From NCBI GenBank assembly GCA_035539855.1, contig DATLHO010000088.1, forward strand, positions 1 to 24,521: a stretch of 24,521 bases of DNA, given 5' to 3'. The notes under the pieces were generated by a model that saw only the letters and a program-made list of their open reading frames with translations, made no database searches and had not been told where the DNA came from. The DNA comes from DATLHO01 sp035539855 (lineage in GTDB: Bacteria; Bacteroidota; Ignavibacteria; OLB7). The position numbers were made by a program, and so were the translations under genes. Shown here piece after piece: positions 1 through 7,746 of the stretch (its first letter is position 1; each line of letters begins with the position of its first letter).

Positions 1-954
1 CTGGCCGAGCAGGCGCCGACAGACCGCGGCAATGCGCCGGGCGGAGTCGCCGCCATTCTGAATCGGCGCCAGACGGCGAAGGAGGTCGAGGTCGAATCCG
101 GAGTACACCTCCTTGCCGAGAGCGATGCCGACGTACACCACCGTCGACCACAGCGTGACGAGGATCTCGCAGTTGGCGATCATGTGGTCGGTGTTGCCGC
201 TGCAGAAGACGCGCGCCTCGGGCGCCCAGCACCGGATCTCGCGCTCTGCCCGAGCGACGTTCTCGTTGGGATGCAGCTTGAAGAACAGCGGGCGCCCGGC
301 GGCGATCACAACGCACCGCTCGATGAACGCTCGCCGGTTCTCGTACTTGAACGTCTCCCGCGAATCGCTCGTGCAGGCAAGGACGTAGCCGCGGTGGGGG
401 AAGTCGTTGTCGAGGAACCGGGCGCAGTCGTCGAAGTTCGGAATGCCCGTGACGACGATCCGCTCCGGATTGACGCCCTTGGCGATGAACATCTCGCGAT
501 AGCCCTCGCTCGCGACGCAGAAGCGGTCGTAGCGATGACTCATCCCAATCATCGACGTGCTCGCCAGGTAGCGAGGCAGACGCAGCGTGCGGACGAGATG
601 GTACACCCAGTCCTCCGGATCGGTCATGCCCTCCTGCACGAGGATGATCGGCGTGTCGCGGACGTTGCGCGGGATGATCAGGTCGGCGCAGGTGAGCACC
701 AGGTCGTAGCCGCCGCGCGCGCCACCGTAGTCGATCGTCAGGTCGTGCGTCTGCAGATAGGCCAGTGAGCGCCGCGCGAGCTTCTCGCCGAGGATGGTGA
801 ATTCGAGCAGGCCATGGTGGCGCCACCAGTCGACGATGCCGTCGGCGTAGTACGGGGTGAAGGCGAGGTCGTGCTCGGGGAGGTGCATCGCGATCTGGTG
901 CATCTGCGATGTCTGGTTGATCGATCCGCCGATGAAGAGGATCTTCTTCCGCAT
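1..954 (-). CDS. GT-B-like glycosyl- or glycerophosphotransferase, C-terminus cut by window edge
   Basis: The minus strand is open from the ATG at 954-952 to the window edge (318 codons, no stop), so the C-terminus is missing. The product starts MRKKILFIGGSINQTSQM, a beta-strand/glycine loop typical of the N-terminal Rossmann half of GT-B enzymes. Later it has KLHPNEN (about residue 240) and a following segment, TLWSTVVYVGIALGK, where a buried hydrophobic helix precedes the expected nucleotide-sugar site. This resembles the C-terminal half of CDP-glycerol glycerophosphotransferases, UDP-GlcNAc 2-epimerases and capsule/LPS transferases (the HP motif). There is no signal peptide or membrane segment, so it is probably a cytoplasmic or peripheral enzyme of surface-glycan synthesis. 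No clear Shine-Dalgarno precedes it. tRNA-Thr lies upstream on the same strand. The exact reaction cannot be told. Confidence 0.75.
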   Translation of the reverse strand, partial: MRKKILFIGGSINQTSQMHQIAMHLPEHDLAFTPYYADGIVDWWRHHGLLEFTILGEKLARRSLAYLQTHDLTIDYGGARGGYDLVLTCADLIIPRNVRDTPIILVQEGMTDPEDWVYHLVRTLRLPRYLASTSMIGMSHRYDRFCVASEGYREMFIAKGVNPERIVVTGIPNFDDCARFLDNDFPHRGYVLACTSDSRETFKYENRRAFIERCVVIAAGRPLFFKLHPNENVARAEREIRCWAPEARVFCSGNTDHMIANCEILVTLWSTVVYVGIALGKEVYSGFDLDLLRRLAPIQNGGDSARRIAAVCRRLLGQ

Positions 955-1189
955 GCGGAGTCTCGGTTGGTGCGCGACGTCGTCGGAGGGCAAAGTGACC
1001 GCTGCGTGGAGAGGGCGGTCAGGAGCGAATCAACCGGGCGTGTGGGGAGCCCGTTAGGGATGCGGCGAATTTAGCACTTCGCGGACGCCATCAAAACGAT
1101 CGGCGGTTTACGTCCAGGCAACACGCCGCGACGGTCGATATGAGGCCGAGTGTCAATCGCGGAAGGTGATCGAGGGTGGGAGGGAAAAG

Positions 1190-1262
1190 GGCCCGCGACA
1201 GGAATTGAACCTGCAACCTGCTGATTACAAATCAGCTGCTCTACCGATTGAGCTACGCGGGC
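1190..1262 (-). tRNA. tRNA-Thr (anticodon TGT)
   Basis: Reading the minus strand from 1262, a full cloverleaf folds. The acceptor stem is GCCCGCG/CGCGGGC (1262-1256 with 1197-1191). The D arm is GCTC/GAGC. The anticodon stem GCTGA/TCAGC encloses the loop TTTGTAA, giving anticodon TGT. The T arm is GCAGG-TTCAATT-CCTGT, starting with a G-T wobble. CCA is not encoded; position 1190 gives a C discriminator, which is unusual for threonine tRNA. Confidence 0.96.
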
Positions 1263-1279
1263 ACGAGGCACGGGGACAC

Positions 1280-1312
1280 CCAAGATACCGCGGCTCGCAC
1301 GCGAGCGCAAAA
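1280..1312 (-). promoter_or_regulatory. Bacteroidota-type promoter of tRNA-Thr
   Basis: On the minus strand TTTTG (1312-1308) is followed after exactly 20 nt by TATCTTGG (1287-1280), 17 nt before the tRNA. This fits the Bacteroides primary-sigma consensus (TTTG or TTG at -33, TAnnTTTG at -7) with one mismatch. The tRNA-Lys promoter in this window has the same 20-nt spacer. Confidence 0.65.
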
Positions 1313-1371
1313 CAACATTTTGTTCGACCGCGGTCCGAGCGTCCCCGGGACTCCGCGGTGCTATCTTCGCG

Positions 1372-1379
1372 CGTCAGGC
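1372..1379 (+). promoter_or_regulatory. Possible -7 element for the comEA-like gene
   Basis: TATCTTCG matches TAnnTTTG at 7 of 8 positions and lies 80 nt before the ATG at 1460. No TTG is correctly placed upstream, so this is a weak call. Confidence 0.3.
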
Positions 1380-1459
1380 CTCCGCCGGCCAGTCGACCAC
1401 CGCACACCGCCGCCGCCAGCAATGCGACGCGGCAGGTGTGCCCGCACGGAGGCACCACC

Positions 1460-1990
1460 ATGTCCATTCGCTCGAAGCTCGAGACCGCGCTGGGACTGAC
1501 GCGCGGCGACGTCACGATCGCGCTGTTCGTCGCGTTCACCGCCCTGTTCGGCTTCCTCTACGTCACCTTTTTCGACGATCGCTTCCCCGAGCGCGAGCGG
1601 CTCGAGCTGCTCCGCCTGCAGAGTCGCCACGACTCGATCCTGGCCGTGCGCGAGGGAGGCACGACGATGCGTCCACGCCAGACCATCGCGGCTGACTCGC
1701 TGCCGTCGTTGCAGACCGTGCTCGCCGAGAACGCTGCGGCGCCGGAGCCGAAGGGATCGACGGCATCGACGCGCGCGTCGACTCCGGCGCCGTCGTCGAT
1801 CGACCTCAACAGCGCGACGCGCGAACAGCTCGAGACGCTTCCGGGCATCGGCGCGAAGACGGCAGAGGCGATCATCGAGCGTCGGCGCCACATCCCGTTC
1901 CGGCGCGCGGAAGATCTGATGGAGGTCAAGGGGATCGGCGAGAAGAAGCTCGCGAAGATCCGCCCCTTCCTTCGCACCGCGCGTAAGTGA
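1460..1990 (+). CDS. Membrane-anchored ComEA-like helix-hairpin-helix DNA-binding protein
   Basis: The product has 176 residues. The start at 1460 is set by GGAGG at 1448-1452 and places a single transmembrane segment at residues 18-37. An Ala/Pro/Ser/Thr-rich linker (about 75-110) leads to a C-terminal tandem helix-hairpin-helix domain (about 112-172). The hairpins read LPGIGAKTAEAI and VKGIGEKKLAKI, preceded by the IDLNSAT signature of ComEA/T2SS-K-like HhH domains. Such domains bind DNA non-specifically through the backbone; ComEA is the envelope DNA receptor for transformation. The anchor suggests the DNA-binding end is held at the inner membrane, facing the periplasm, since the N-terminus is short and basic. 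The stop is 11 nt before rsmD. Many bacteria carry ComEA-like proteins without being competent, so a role in DNA uptake is inferred. Confidence 0.85.
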   Translation: MSIRSKLETALGLTRGDVTIALFVAFTALFGFLYVTFFDDRFPERERLELLRLQSRHDSILAVREGGTTMRPRQTIAADSLPSLQTVLAENAAAPEPKGSTASTRASTPAPSSIDLNSATREQLETLPGIGAKTAEAIIERRRHIPFRRAEDLMEVKGIGEKKLAKIRPFLRTARK

Positions 1991-2001
1991 TATCATTGGG
2001 G

Positions 2002-2580
2002 ATGTCCCTCCGCATCATCGCCGGCGACCTCAGAGGACGTCGCCTCAAGAGCCACGAGCGGCCCGGCCTGCGCCCAACGACCGACCGCGTGCGCGAGTCG
2101 GTCTTCAGCATGCTCGGGTCGCGCCTGGACTTCGAGGGAATCGAGGTGCTCGACCTCTTCGCCGGAACCGGTGCGCTCGGCATCGAGGCGATCAGCCGCG
2201 GCGCCGCGCGCTGCACGTTCGTCGAGGGAGATCGCCGGACGGCACGGCTGATCGAGGAGAACCTGCGCGAGCTCGGCATCGCCGAACGCGCGTCGGTCGT
2301 CGCCGGCGATGCCGTGAAGTTCGTCTCGACCGTCGAGGCGTCGTACGACCTGATCGTTGCCGATCCTCCGTACGCCGCGACGGTGTTCGACCGGCTCGTG
2401 CAGGAGGTCTTCACGCGTGGCCTTCTGCGCGGGTCGGGACTCTTTCTCCTAGAGCACTCATCGGCGATGAGGCCGCGCTCGGCGCCGGGCGCGGCGATCG
2501 TCGCGACGCGCGGATTCGGCGACACGGACGTGACGATCTTCGGCGTCGATCGTGACGCCGGAGCGACGGAACCGCGGTGA
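2002..2580 (+). CDS. rsmD: 16S rRNA (guanine966-N2)-methyltransferase RsmD
   Basis: The product has 192 residues, close to the family norm of 180-200. It begins MSLRIIAGDLRGRRL, a standard RsmD N-terminus, followed by RPTTDRVRESVFSML (residues 24-38). The SAM-binding motif I is DLFAGTGALG at 51-60, and the catalytic motif IV is DPPY at 121-124 (N/D-PPY/F in N2-guanine methyltransferases). The enzyme methylates G966 of 16S rRNA during 30S assembly. I chose the ATG at 2002; an in-frame GTG at 1987 overlapping the preceding stop would add five residues that do not look conserved. The gene follows the comEA-like gene by 11 nt and precedes coaD, a very common rsmD-coaD pairing. Confidence 0.94.
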   Translation: MSLRIIAGDLRGRRLKSHERPGLRPTTDRVRESVFSMLGSRLDFEGIEVLDLFAGTGALGIEAISRGAARCTFVEGDRRTARLIEENLRELGIAERASVVAGDAVKFVSTVEASYDLIVADPPYAATVFDRLVQEVFTRGLLRGSGLFLLEHSSAMRPRSAPGAAIVATRGFGDTDVTIFGVDRDAGATEPR

Positions 2581-2586
2581 GGTCGG

Positions 2587-2594
2587 TATCTTCG
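2587..2594 (+). promoter_or_regulatory. Possible -7 element for coaD
   Basis: TATCTTCG, identical to the word upstream of the comEA-like gene, lies in the rsmD-coaD gap 38 nt before the coaD ATG. It matches TAnnTTTG at 7 of 8 positions but lacks an upstream TTG. coaD may simply be read from the rsmD transcript. Confidence 0.3.
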
Positions 2595-2632
2595 CGCGGC
2601 AGACTCAAACCAGCACATCGCCGGATCACGCC

Positions 2633-3124
2633 ATGGCTCGGATCGCGATCTACCCGGGAACCTTCGACCCGATCACCTACGGTCACATCGACATCATCGC
2701 GCGCACGGCGCGGATGTTCGATCGCGTCGTCGTGGCCGTCGCGGTCAACTCGTCGAAGCAGCCCATGTTCAGCGACAGCGAGCGCATCGCGCTCGTGAGC
2801 GAGTCGCTTCGCGAGTACGACAACGTCGAGGTCAGGCAGAGCGTCGGACTGATCGTCGACTTCGCGGAGGCCGAGGGCGCGCTGGCGATCGTGCGCGGGC
2901 TGCGGGCGGTGAGCGACTTCGAGTACGAGATGCAGATGGCGCTCATGAACCGGCGGATGCGCGAGTCGGTCAGCACCATCTTCATGATGCCGCACGAGAA
3001 GTACACGTTTCTGAGCTCCTCGATCATCCGCGAGCTCGCCCGTTACGATGCCGACGTCGCGGACTTCGTACCGCCCTGCGTGATCGAGGCCCTGCGCGCG
3101 AAGAGCGCCGCGGCCGGCGCATGA
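2633..3124 (+). CDS. coaD: Phosphopantetheine adenylyltransferase (PPAT)
   Basis: The product has 163 residues, the usual CoaD length. CoaD transfers AMP from ATP to 4'-phosphopantetheine to give dephospho-CoA, the penultimate step of coenzyme A synthesis in the cytoplasm. The nucleotidyltransferase signature YPGTFDPITYGH (residues 7-18) contains the (T/H)xGH ATP-binding element. RGLRAVSDFEYE (88-99) and SSSIIRE (128-134) are the other conserved active-site segments. The ATG at 2633 gives the standard N-terminus MARIAIYPG; no Shine-Dalgarno is visible, as for most genes here. The gene follows rsmD by 52 nt and ends in front of a strong hairpin at 3126-3163. Confidence 0.97.
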   Translation: MARIAIYPGTFDPITYGHIDIIARTARMFDRVVVAVAVNSSKQPMFSDSERIALVSESLREYDNVEVRQSVGLIVDFAEAEGALAIVRGLRAVSDFEYEMQMALMNRRMRESVSTIFMMPHEKYTFLSSSIIRELARYDADVADFVPPCVIEALRAKSAAAGA

Positions 3125-3125
3125 T

Positions 3126-3163
3126 CGTGAGCGCACACGGCAGCGTTGCCGTGCGCGATCACG
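3126..3163 (+). terminator. Hairpin after coaD (terminator-like, no T tract)
   Basis: CGTGA (3126-3130) pairs with TCACG (3159-3163). After a G/A mismatch CGC pairs with GCG, and after an A/C mismatch CACGGCA pairs with TGCCGTG, around a GCGT loop. About 15 pairs form in all, starting 1 nt after the coaD stop. There is no T run, so it may act as a weak or Rho-assisted terminator or protect the 3' end. Confidence 0.5.
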
Positions 3164-3191
3164 GCCCGATGCCCACTGCCGCCTATTACCC

Positions 3192-3221
3192 TTGACTCAT
3201 AGCGGCGCCCGCGGTGATACT
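3192..3221 (+). promoter_or_regulatory. Possible promoter of the porU-like gene
   Basis: TTGACT (3192-3197) and GATACT (3216-3221) are separated by 18 nt and lie 66 nt before the ATG. They resemble a general sigma-70 promoter better than the TAnnTTTG form. A promoter is expected here because a hairpin closes coaD just upstream. Confidence 0.35.
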
Positions 3222-3287
3222 TGCGGCGCCTCACCCCGGTGCGCTCCGCACCGACATGACATCCAGCGCTCAATCGTCTCCGATGTG

Positions 3288-6200
3288 ATGACGTCTACGA
3301 AAGCCTCCATTTCGCCCCGACTCACGGTCGTTCTTCTCGCGATGCTCCTCGGCGCTCCCTTCGGTGCGCTCGCGCAGCAGGAGGGAGGACTTCGAGTTCT
3401 GCGCTCCGACCAGCAGGAGCTCATCCTGTCGATCACGCCGATCGTGACGACGTCGACACTGTCGACGGGTGAGATCCTTCCGAGCATCGACGGCGCGATC
3501 GTGACGAACCTGCGCTCTCCCGGCGAGCCGTTGCGGCTCGAGCTGCGGGTGCCGGTCGCGCTGCCGTATCCGTCGGGGACCTCGATCGAGGTCGTGTCGC
3601 TCGACTACGCGGCGCCGGTAGCCGCGCGCATCGCGCCGGTGCCGGTGCTCGAGCGCGACGCCGACGACGTGCCGCACGAGCGCTTCATCGCCGATGCGGC
3701 GCTCTACTCGCGGGCCGCCCCGCAGAGCGCGACCGCCGAGCTACGCTACGCCGGCATCGCGCGCGACGTGCATGCCGGACTCGTCGTGCTCAACCCGGCG
3801 CTCTTCGATGCGGCATCGGGCACGACCCGACTGCTCCGCAGCGCGACGATTCGCCTGCGCTTCCCGTCGTCGGCACGCCGAGACCGCAGCGTCGCGTTGA
3901 GCGATCTCTCGCGCAGCGCGTTCGTCAACGGCTCGACCGCGACCGCGTGGACCCTCACACAGGCGCCCCGCGGGCTGATGCGTCGCTCGGCGATCTCGGC
4001 CGCGCGTGCACTGATGCGCGTCGACGTCAAGGAGGATGGTCTGTACGCATTGAGCGCCGAGGATTTTCAGCGAGCGGGGATCGACCTGTCGAGCGTCGAC
4101 GCGTCGCGGATCGCGATCTACGGCGCGCGACCCGGGGGACTTCCCGAGGATCGCTCGAAGATCGACAGCAACCGGATGCACCAGGTGCCCGCGGTCGTCG
4201 AGCGCGACGGCTCCGGCCGCGCGACGCGCGTGCTGTTCTACGCGAGCTCGCCGAGCCGCTGGGAGTACCGCGCGTGGGATACGATCCCGACACACCGCAT
4301 CAGTCCCTTCAGCTTCACCCAGAGCTACATCGTCGCCGTCGACGGCGAGACGACGCGCTCGTTCGAGACGAACTCGGGTCCGGCCGGATTCGACGTCGAG
4401 CCGACGTACGGGTACGCTCGCGTGTTCTTCGACGAGGAGAAGGTCAACGCGATCGACGTGCGACGCGTCGGCGGCGGATCGGGGCGTGACTGGTACGGCA
4501 CCGAGTTCATCGTCGATCCTCGTGACCGCGCGAGCGATCGCCGGCCGTTCGTGACGAGCCTCGCCGGGCTCGAGCGCTCGGCGCCGATCGCATGGCGCAT
4601 CCGCGTTGCGAACGCGGGACGCGACGCGAGCATCGGCGGCACGACCGTGCGCGGCGTCGGCACGTTCACGTTCTGGCAGGGCGACCAGCTTCTCGGCGAG
4701 ACCCAGATCAGCTCGATGCCGACGTATCACCGCTCGATCGCGGCGACGAAGCTCTACATGCTTCCGAACGCGCAGAGCGTTCCTGCCGACGGACGCAGCT
4801 CGCTGGAGATCGAGTTCACGAACCGCGTCGCCGCCTCGGGCTTCCTCGACTACTTCGAGATCCACTATGGCCGCCGGCTCGTCGCCGAGAGCAACGCGAT
4901 CACCTTCGATGCACCGTCGGGCACCGGCAACGCTCGCTACAAGGTGACCGGCTTCAGCGGCGACGACATCATCGGACTCGACATCACCGACCCGCTCAAC
5001 CCGGTGCAGCTCGAGCGCCGGCCGACCGGCGAGATGGGCGTGTTCGTCTTTCACGACGTCCTGCGTCCCGCACGCGAAGGGCGCCGCTACTACATCGCCG
5101 AACGCGCGGCCGCGCGCCGGGTCGTCACCAGCGCCAAGGCGCTCTTCGGCGACCTGCGCGGACGGCCGCGCAACGCGGACATCCTCGTGATCACGCACGA
5201 GGACCTGCGCGCCTCCGCGCAGAAGTACGTCGACTACCGCAACGCTGCGGGCTCGCTGCGCGCCGCGTTCGTGACGACCGAGGAGATCTTCACGGAGTAT
5301 TCCGGCGGCACGCTCGATCCGACCGCGATGCGCGATTATCTCGGGCAGGCGTTCAAGGAGTGGGAGGTGCGGCCGCAGTACGTGATCATGCTCGGCGATG
5401 CCAGCTACGACTACCGCAACATCGTCACCCGGCAGAAGCAGCTCGTCCCGACGATGCAGCGCGAGTCCGACAGCGACGGCTACGACGAGAACTATTCGAC
5501 GAACACCGACGACTTCTTCGGCCGCATCACCGTCGACGACTCGATGCTCGACCTGATCACCGGACGCTTCCCGGTCGAGTCCGTCGAGCAGGCCGACCTC
5601 GCGATCGACAAGCTCATCCGCTACGAGCAGTCGAAGAACTTCGGCGCCTGGCGGCACACCGCGGTGCTCAGCGCCGACGACAACATCCCGTGCGGTGAGG
5701 GAGAGGATTTCGTCGGCCAGTCCGAGCGGCTGTTGCGCTACTACTCGCCGCAGTGGTTCGAGGCGCGCAAGATCTATCTGCCGGCCTACCCGACCGAGAA
5801 GGTGCCGACCGACCGCAAGCCGGGCGCGACCGCGGACCTCATGCAGTTCATCAATCGCGGCGCGGTGGTCACCAACTGGATCGGCCACGGCAACCCGAAG
5901 CAGTGGGCGCACGAGCTGCTGCTGGAGAAGGATCAATTCATCCCGCGTCTGACGAACGACTCGACGCCGACCTACCTCGTCGCCGCGACGTGCAACTTCG
6001 GCCTGTTCGATGACCCGGGACAGCTCTCCGGCGCGGAGATGTTCTTCCTGCATCCGACCGGCGGTGCGGTCGCTGTCATCAGCTCCTCGCGCGCCTCGTT
6101 CATCTTCCAGAACGAGTCGATGATCAACGCCTACTTCCAGGAGCAGTTCGCCCGCGACGAACAGACGAAGCGCTACCCGACGATCGGAGCGGCGTTCATG

Positions 6201-7367
6201 GCGACGAAGGTGACCGGTGGCGGAGGCGACGAGCGCAACGACGAGAAGTACCACATCTTCGGCGACCCGTCGATGCGCCTGAACCTGCCGGAGAACATCG
6301 TCTCGATCGACTCGGTCAACGGCCGCGCGCTCGCGACCGACTCGGTCACCGTCGGAGCGCTCTCGGTCGTCAACGTCAGCGGCACGGTCACCGATCCCGA
6401 CGGCCGCATCCTCGAGGATTTCAACGGCACCGTGATCGTCTCGCTTTACGATGCCGACCGTCGCTCGACCGCATCGGAGTGCGGGCGCGAGCTCAACTGG
6501 GAGACGCCGGGCGGCCGCCTCTTCCGAGGCCCCGCGCAGGTCGTCAACGGCCGCTTCCGCGCGACCTTCCGCGTGCCGAAGGACATCGCCTACGACTCGA
6601 GCTCCGCACGACTGCACGCCTACGCCTACAGCGCCGCGACCGACGCGGTCGGCAGCTCGCGCCGCGTGCGCGTCTTCGGCTCCGATACCGCCGACGTCAC
6701 CGACACGCTCGGACCCGAGCTCGCGATCTTCCTCGACGATCGCTCGTTCCGATCCGGCGACGTCGTGACGCCGCAGCCGTTGCTCATCGTCGATCTCAGC
6801 GACACGAGCGGCATCAACTCCAGCGGCTCGAGCCTCGGCCACCGCATCGAGGCATGGATCGACGGCAGCCCGAACGCGATCGATCTGACCGACTTCTATC
6901 AGACCGGACTGACCGACTACCGCGTCGGCACCGCCGAGCGCACGCTGATCGATCTGGAGCCCGGCGAGCACACGGTGAAAGTGCGGGCGTGGGACATCTA
7001 CAACAACGCGCGCGTCGCGACGGCGACGTTCATGATCACCGAGGGAGGCGAGTCCGAGCTCGTCGTGGCCAACGTCGTCAACTATCCCAACCCGATGGCG
7101 CGCGAGACCGACTTCACGTTCCAGCACAACCAGTCGCGGCCGCTCGACGTCGAGATCGCGATCTTCACGGCGTCCGGTCGAAAGGTCCGCACGCTCGAGG
7201 CGCGCGCGATCAGCGATCGTTTCGTCCGCGTGCGATGGGACGGCACCGATGCCGACGGGACGCCGATGGCCAATGGCGTCTACTTCTACCGGCTGCGGGT
7301 CAACGTGCCGGGCAACGAGAGCCTTGGCGAGTTCGAGGCCATCGAGAAGGTCGCGATCGTCCGCTGA
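3288..7367 (+). CDS. porU: C25 (gingipain) family peptidase, PorU-like type IX secretion sortase
   Basis: The product has 1359 residues, longer than the roughly 1160 of Porphyromonas PorU. The ATG at 3288 gives a Sec signal peptide with a hydrophobic core (about residues 12-25) ending in ALA-QQ. Long beta-rich N-terminal domains follow. The C25 domain (about 625-1010) contains MLGDASYDYRN, the catalytic His in WIGHGN (His867) and the catalytic Cys in ATCNFG (Cys902), in the usual order and spacing. Ig-like segments follow, then a FlgD-like C-terminal sorting domain (about 1262-1359) with NYPNPM, a WDGTDADG element and GVYFYRL, the hallmark of type IX cargo. PorU sits on the outer surface and removes CTD signals while attaching cargo to A-LPS. 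No porV is adjacent. It could instead be a secreted C25 protease, but the YDYRN region and overall layout favour PorU. Confidence 0.85.
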   Translation: MTSTKASISPRLTVVLLAMLLGAPFGALAQQEGGLRVLRSDQQELILSITPIVTTSTLSTGEILPSIDGAIVTNLRSPGEPLRLELRVPVALPYPSGTSIEVVSLDYAAPVAARIAPVPVLERDADDVPHERFIADAALYSRAAPQSATAELRYAGIARDVHAGLVVLNPALFDAASGTTRLLRSATIRLRFPSSARRDRSVALSDLSRSAFVNGSTATAWTLTQAPRGLMRRSAISAARALMRVDVKEDGLYALSAEDFQRAGIDLSSVDASRIAIYGARPGGLPEDRSKIDSNRMHQVPAVVERDGSGRATRVLFYASSPSRWEYRAWDTIPTHRISPFSFTQSYIVAVDGETTRSFETNSGPAGFDVEPTYGYARVFFDEEKVNAIDVRRVGGGSGRDWYGTEFIVDPRDRASDRRPFVTSLAGLERSAPIAWRIRVANAGRDASIGGTTVRGVGTFTFWQGDQLLGETQISSMPTYHRSIAATKLYMLPNAQSVPADGRSSLEIEFTNRVAASGFLDYFEIHYGRRLVAESNAITFDAPSGTGNARYKVTGFSGDDIIGLDITDPLNPVQLERRPTGEMGVFVFHDVLRPAREGRRYYIAERAAARRVVTSAKALFGDLRGRPRNADILVITHEDLRASAQKYVDYRNAAGSLRAAFVTTEEIFTEYSGGTLDPTAMRDYLGQAFKEWEVRPQYVIMLGDASYDYRNIVTRQKQLVPTMQRESDSDGYDENYSTNTDDFFGRITVDDSMLDLITGRFPVESVEQADLAIDKLIRYEQSKNFGAWRHTAVLSADDNIPCGEGEDFVGQSERLLRYYSPQWFEARKIYLPAYPTEKVPTDRKPGATADLMQFINRGAVVTNWIGHGNPKQWAHELLLEKDQFIPRLTNDSTPTYLVAATCNFGLFDDPGQLSGAEMFFLHPTGGAVAVISSSRASFIFQNESMINAYFQEQFARDEQTKRYPTIGAAFMATKVTGGGGDERNDEKYHIFGDPSMRLNLPENIVSIDSVNGRALATDSVTVGALSVVNVSGTVTDPDGRILEDFNGTVIVSLYDADRRSTASECGRELNWETPGGRLFRGPAQVVNGRFRATFRVPKDIAYDSSSARLHAYAYSAATDAVGSSRRVRVFGSDTADVTDTLGPELAIFLDDRSFRSGDVVTPQPLLIVDLSDTSGINSSGSSLGHRIEAWIDGSPNAIDLTDFYQTGLTDYRVGTAERTLIDLEPGEHTVKVRAWDIYNNARVATATFMITEGGESELVVANVVNYPNPMARETDFTFQHNQSRPLDVEIAIFTASGRKVRTLEARAISDRFVRVRWDGTDADGTPMANGVYFYRLRVNVPGNESLGEFEAIEKVAIVR

Positions 7368-7394
7368 GGGCTCGCGTGCATTCTGTTTTCGGCG

Positions 7395-7418
7395 AGGGCG
7401 GGCCGGGTGGCCCGCCCT
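7395..7418 (+). terminator. Hairpin terminator after porU-like gene
   Basis: AGGGCGGGCC (7395-7404) and GGCCCGCCCT (7409-7418) form a perfect 10-bp GC stem around GGGT, 27 nt after the stop. Only a short T-containing stretch (TGTCG) follows. Confidence 0.6.
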
Positions 7419-7746
7419 TGTCGCGTCCGGCGCCGCGCAACAGATCGAAACCCGCCCGCACGTCGTACATCAATCGGCGGCCACAAAGCGTCATCCCGGG
7501 GTTGGACGTGATTGGGTATCTTGTCCGATTGCGCGAAACGCCGCCGGGAGGGCCTTCGAGGGCACACGGGTGCTTGGGCCGGACGTGGCGACGCGGTAAA
7601 TAGGGCGGTACAGAAACGAGGGGCGCCGGCCGACGCGCCCGATGCGGTCCGCGACCGCAGGCGCCATAGGGCGCGCGAGAGGAGTGGCGTTCCGGTTGAC
7701 GGAGCCCCGAGGCTGCAGGAGCTTGACGGCACACTATCCGATTCCC
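7419..7746 (+). other. Gene-free leader region of dxs
   Basis: I see no convincing gene in these 328 nt. A TATCTTGT word at 7517-7524 is a possible -7 element, which would give a leader of about 220 nt. Two adjacent hairpins follow: GGGCGC/GCGCCC (7621-7626 with 7635-7640) and TGCGGTC/GACCGCA (7643-7649 with 7653-7659). Two TTGACGG words occur at 7696 and 7723. In such GC-rich DNA the hairpins may be chance. No thiamine-pyrophosphate riboswitch core is present. Confidence 0.4.

Noticed and set aside
3741..7127. Minus-strand open frame of 1128 codons opposite the porU-like gene
   Set aside because: Its Arg/Asp/Val/Ala-heavy composition is the usual antisense echo of GC-rich codons; the plus strand encodes a protein with signal peptide, catalytic dyad and sorting domain.
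7419..7746. Thiamine-pyrophosphate riboswitch before the thiamine-dependent dxs
   Set aside because: The conserved CUGAGA and pyrophosphate-sensor segments are absent.
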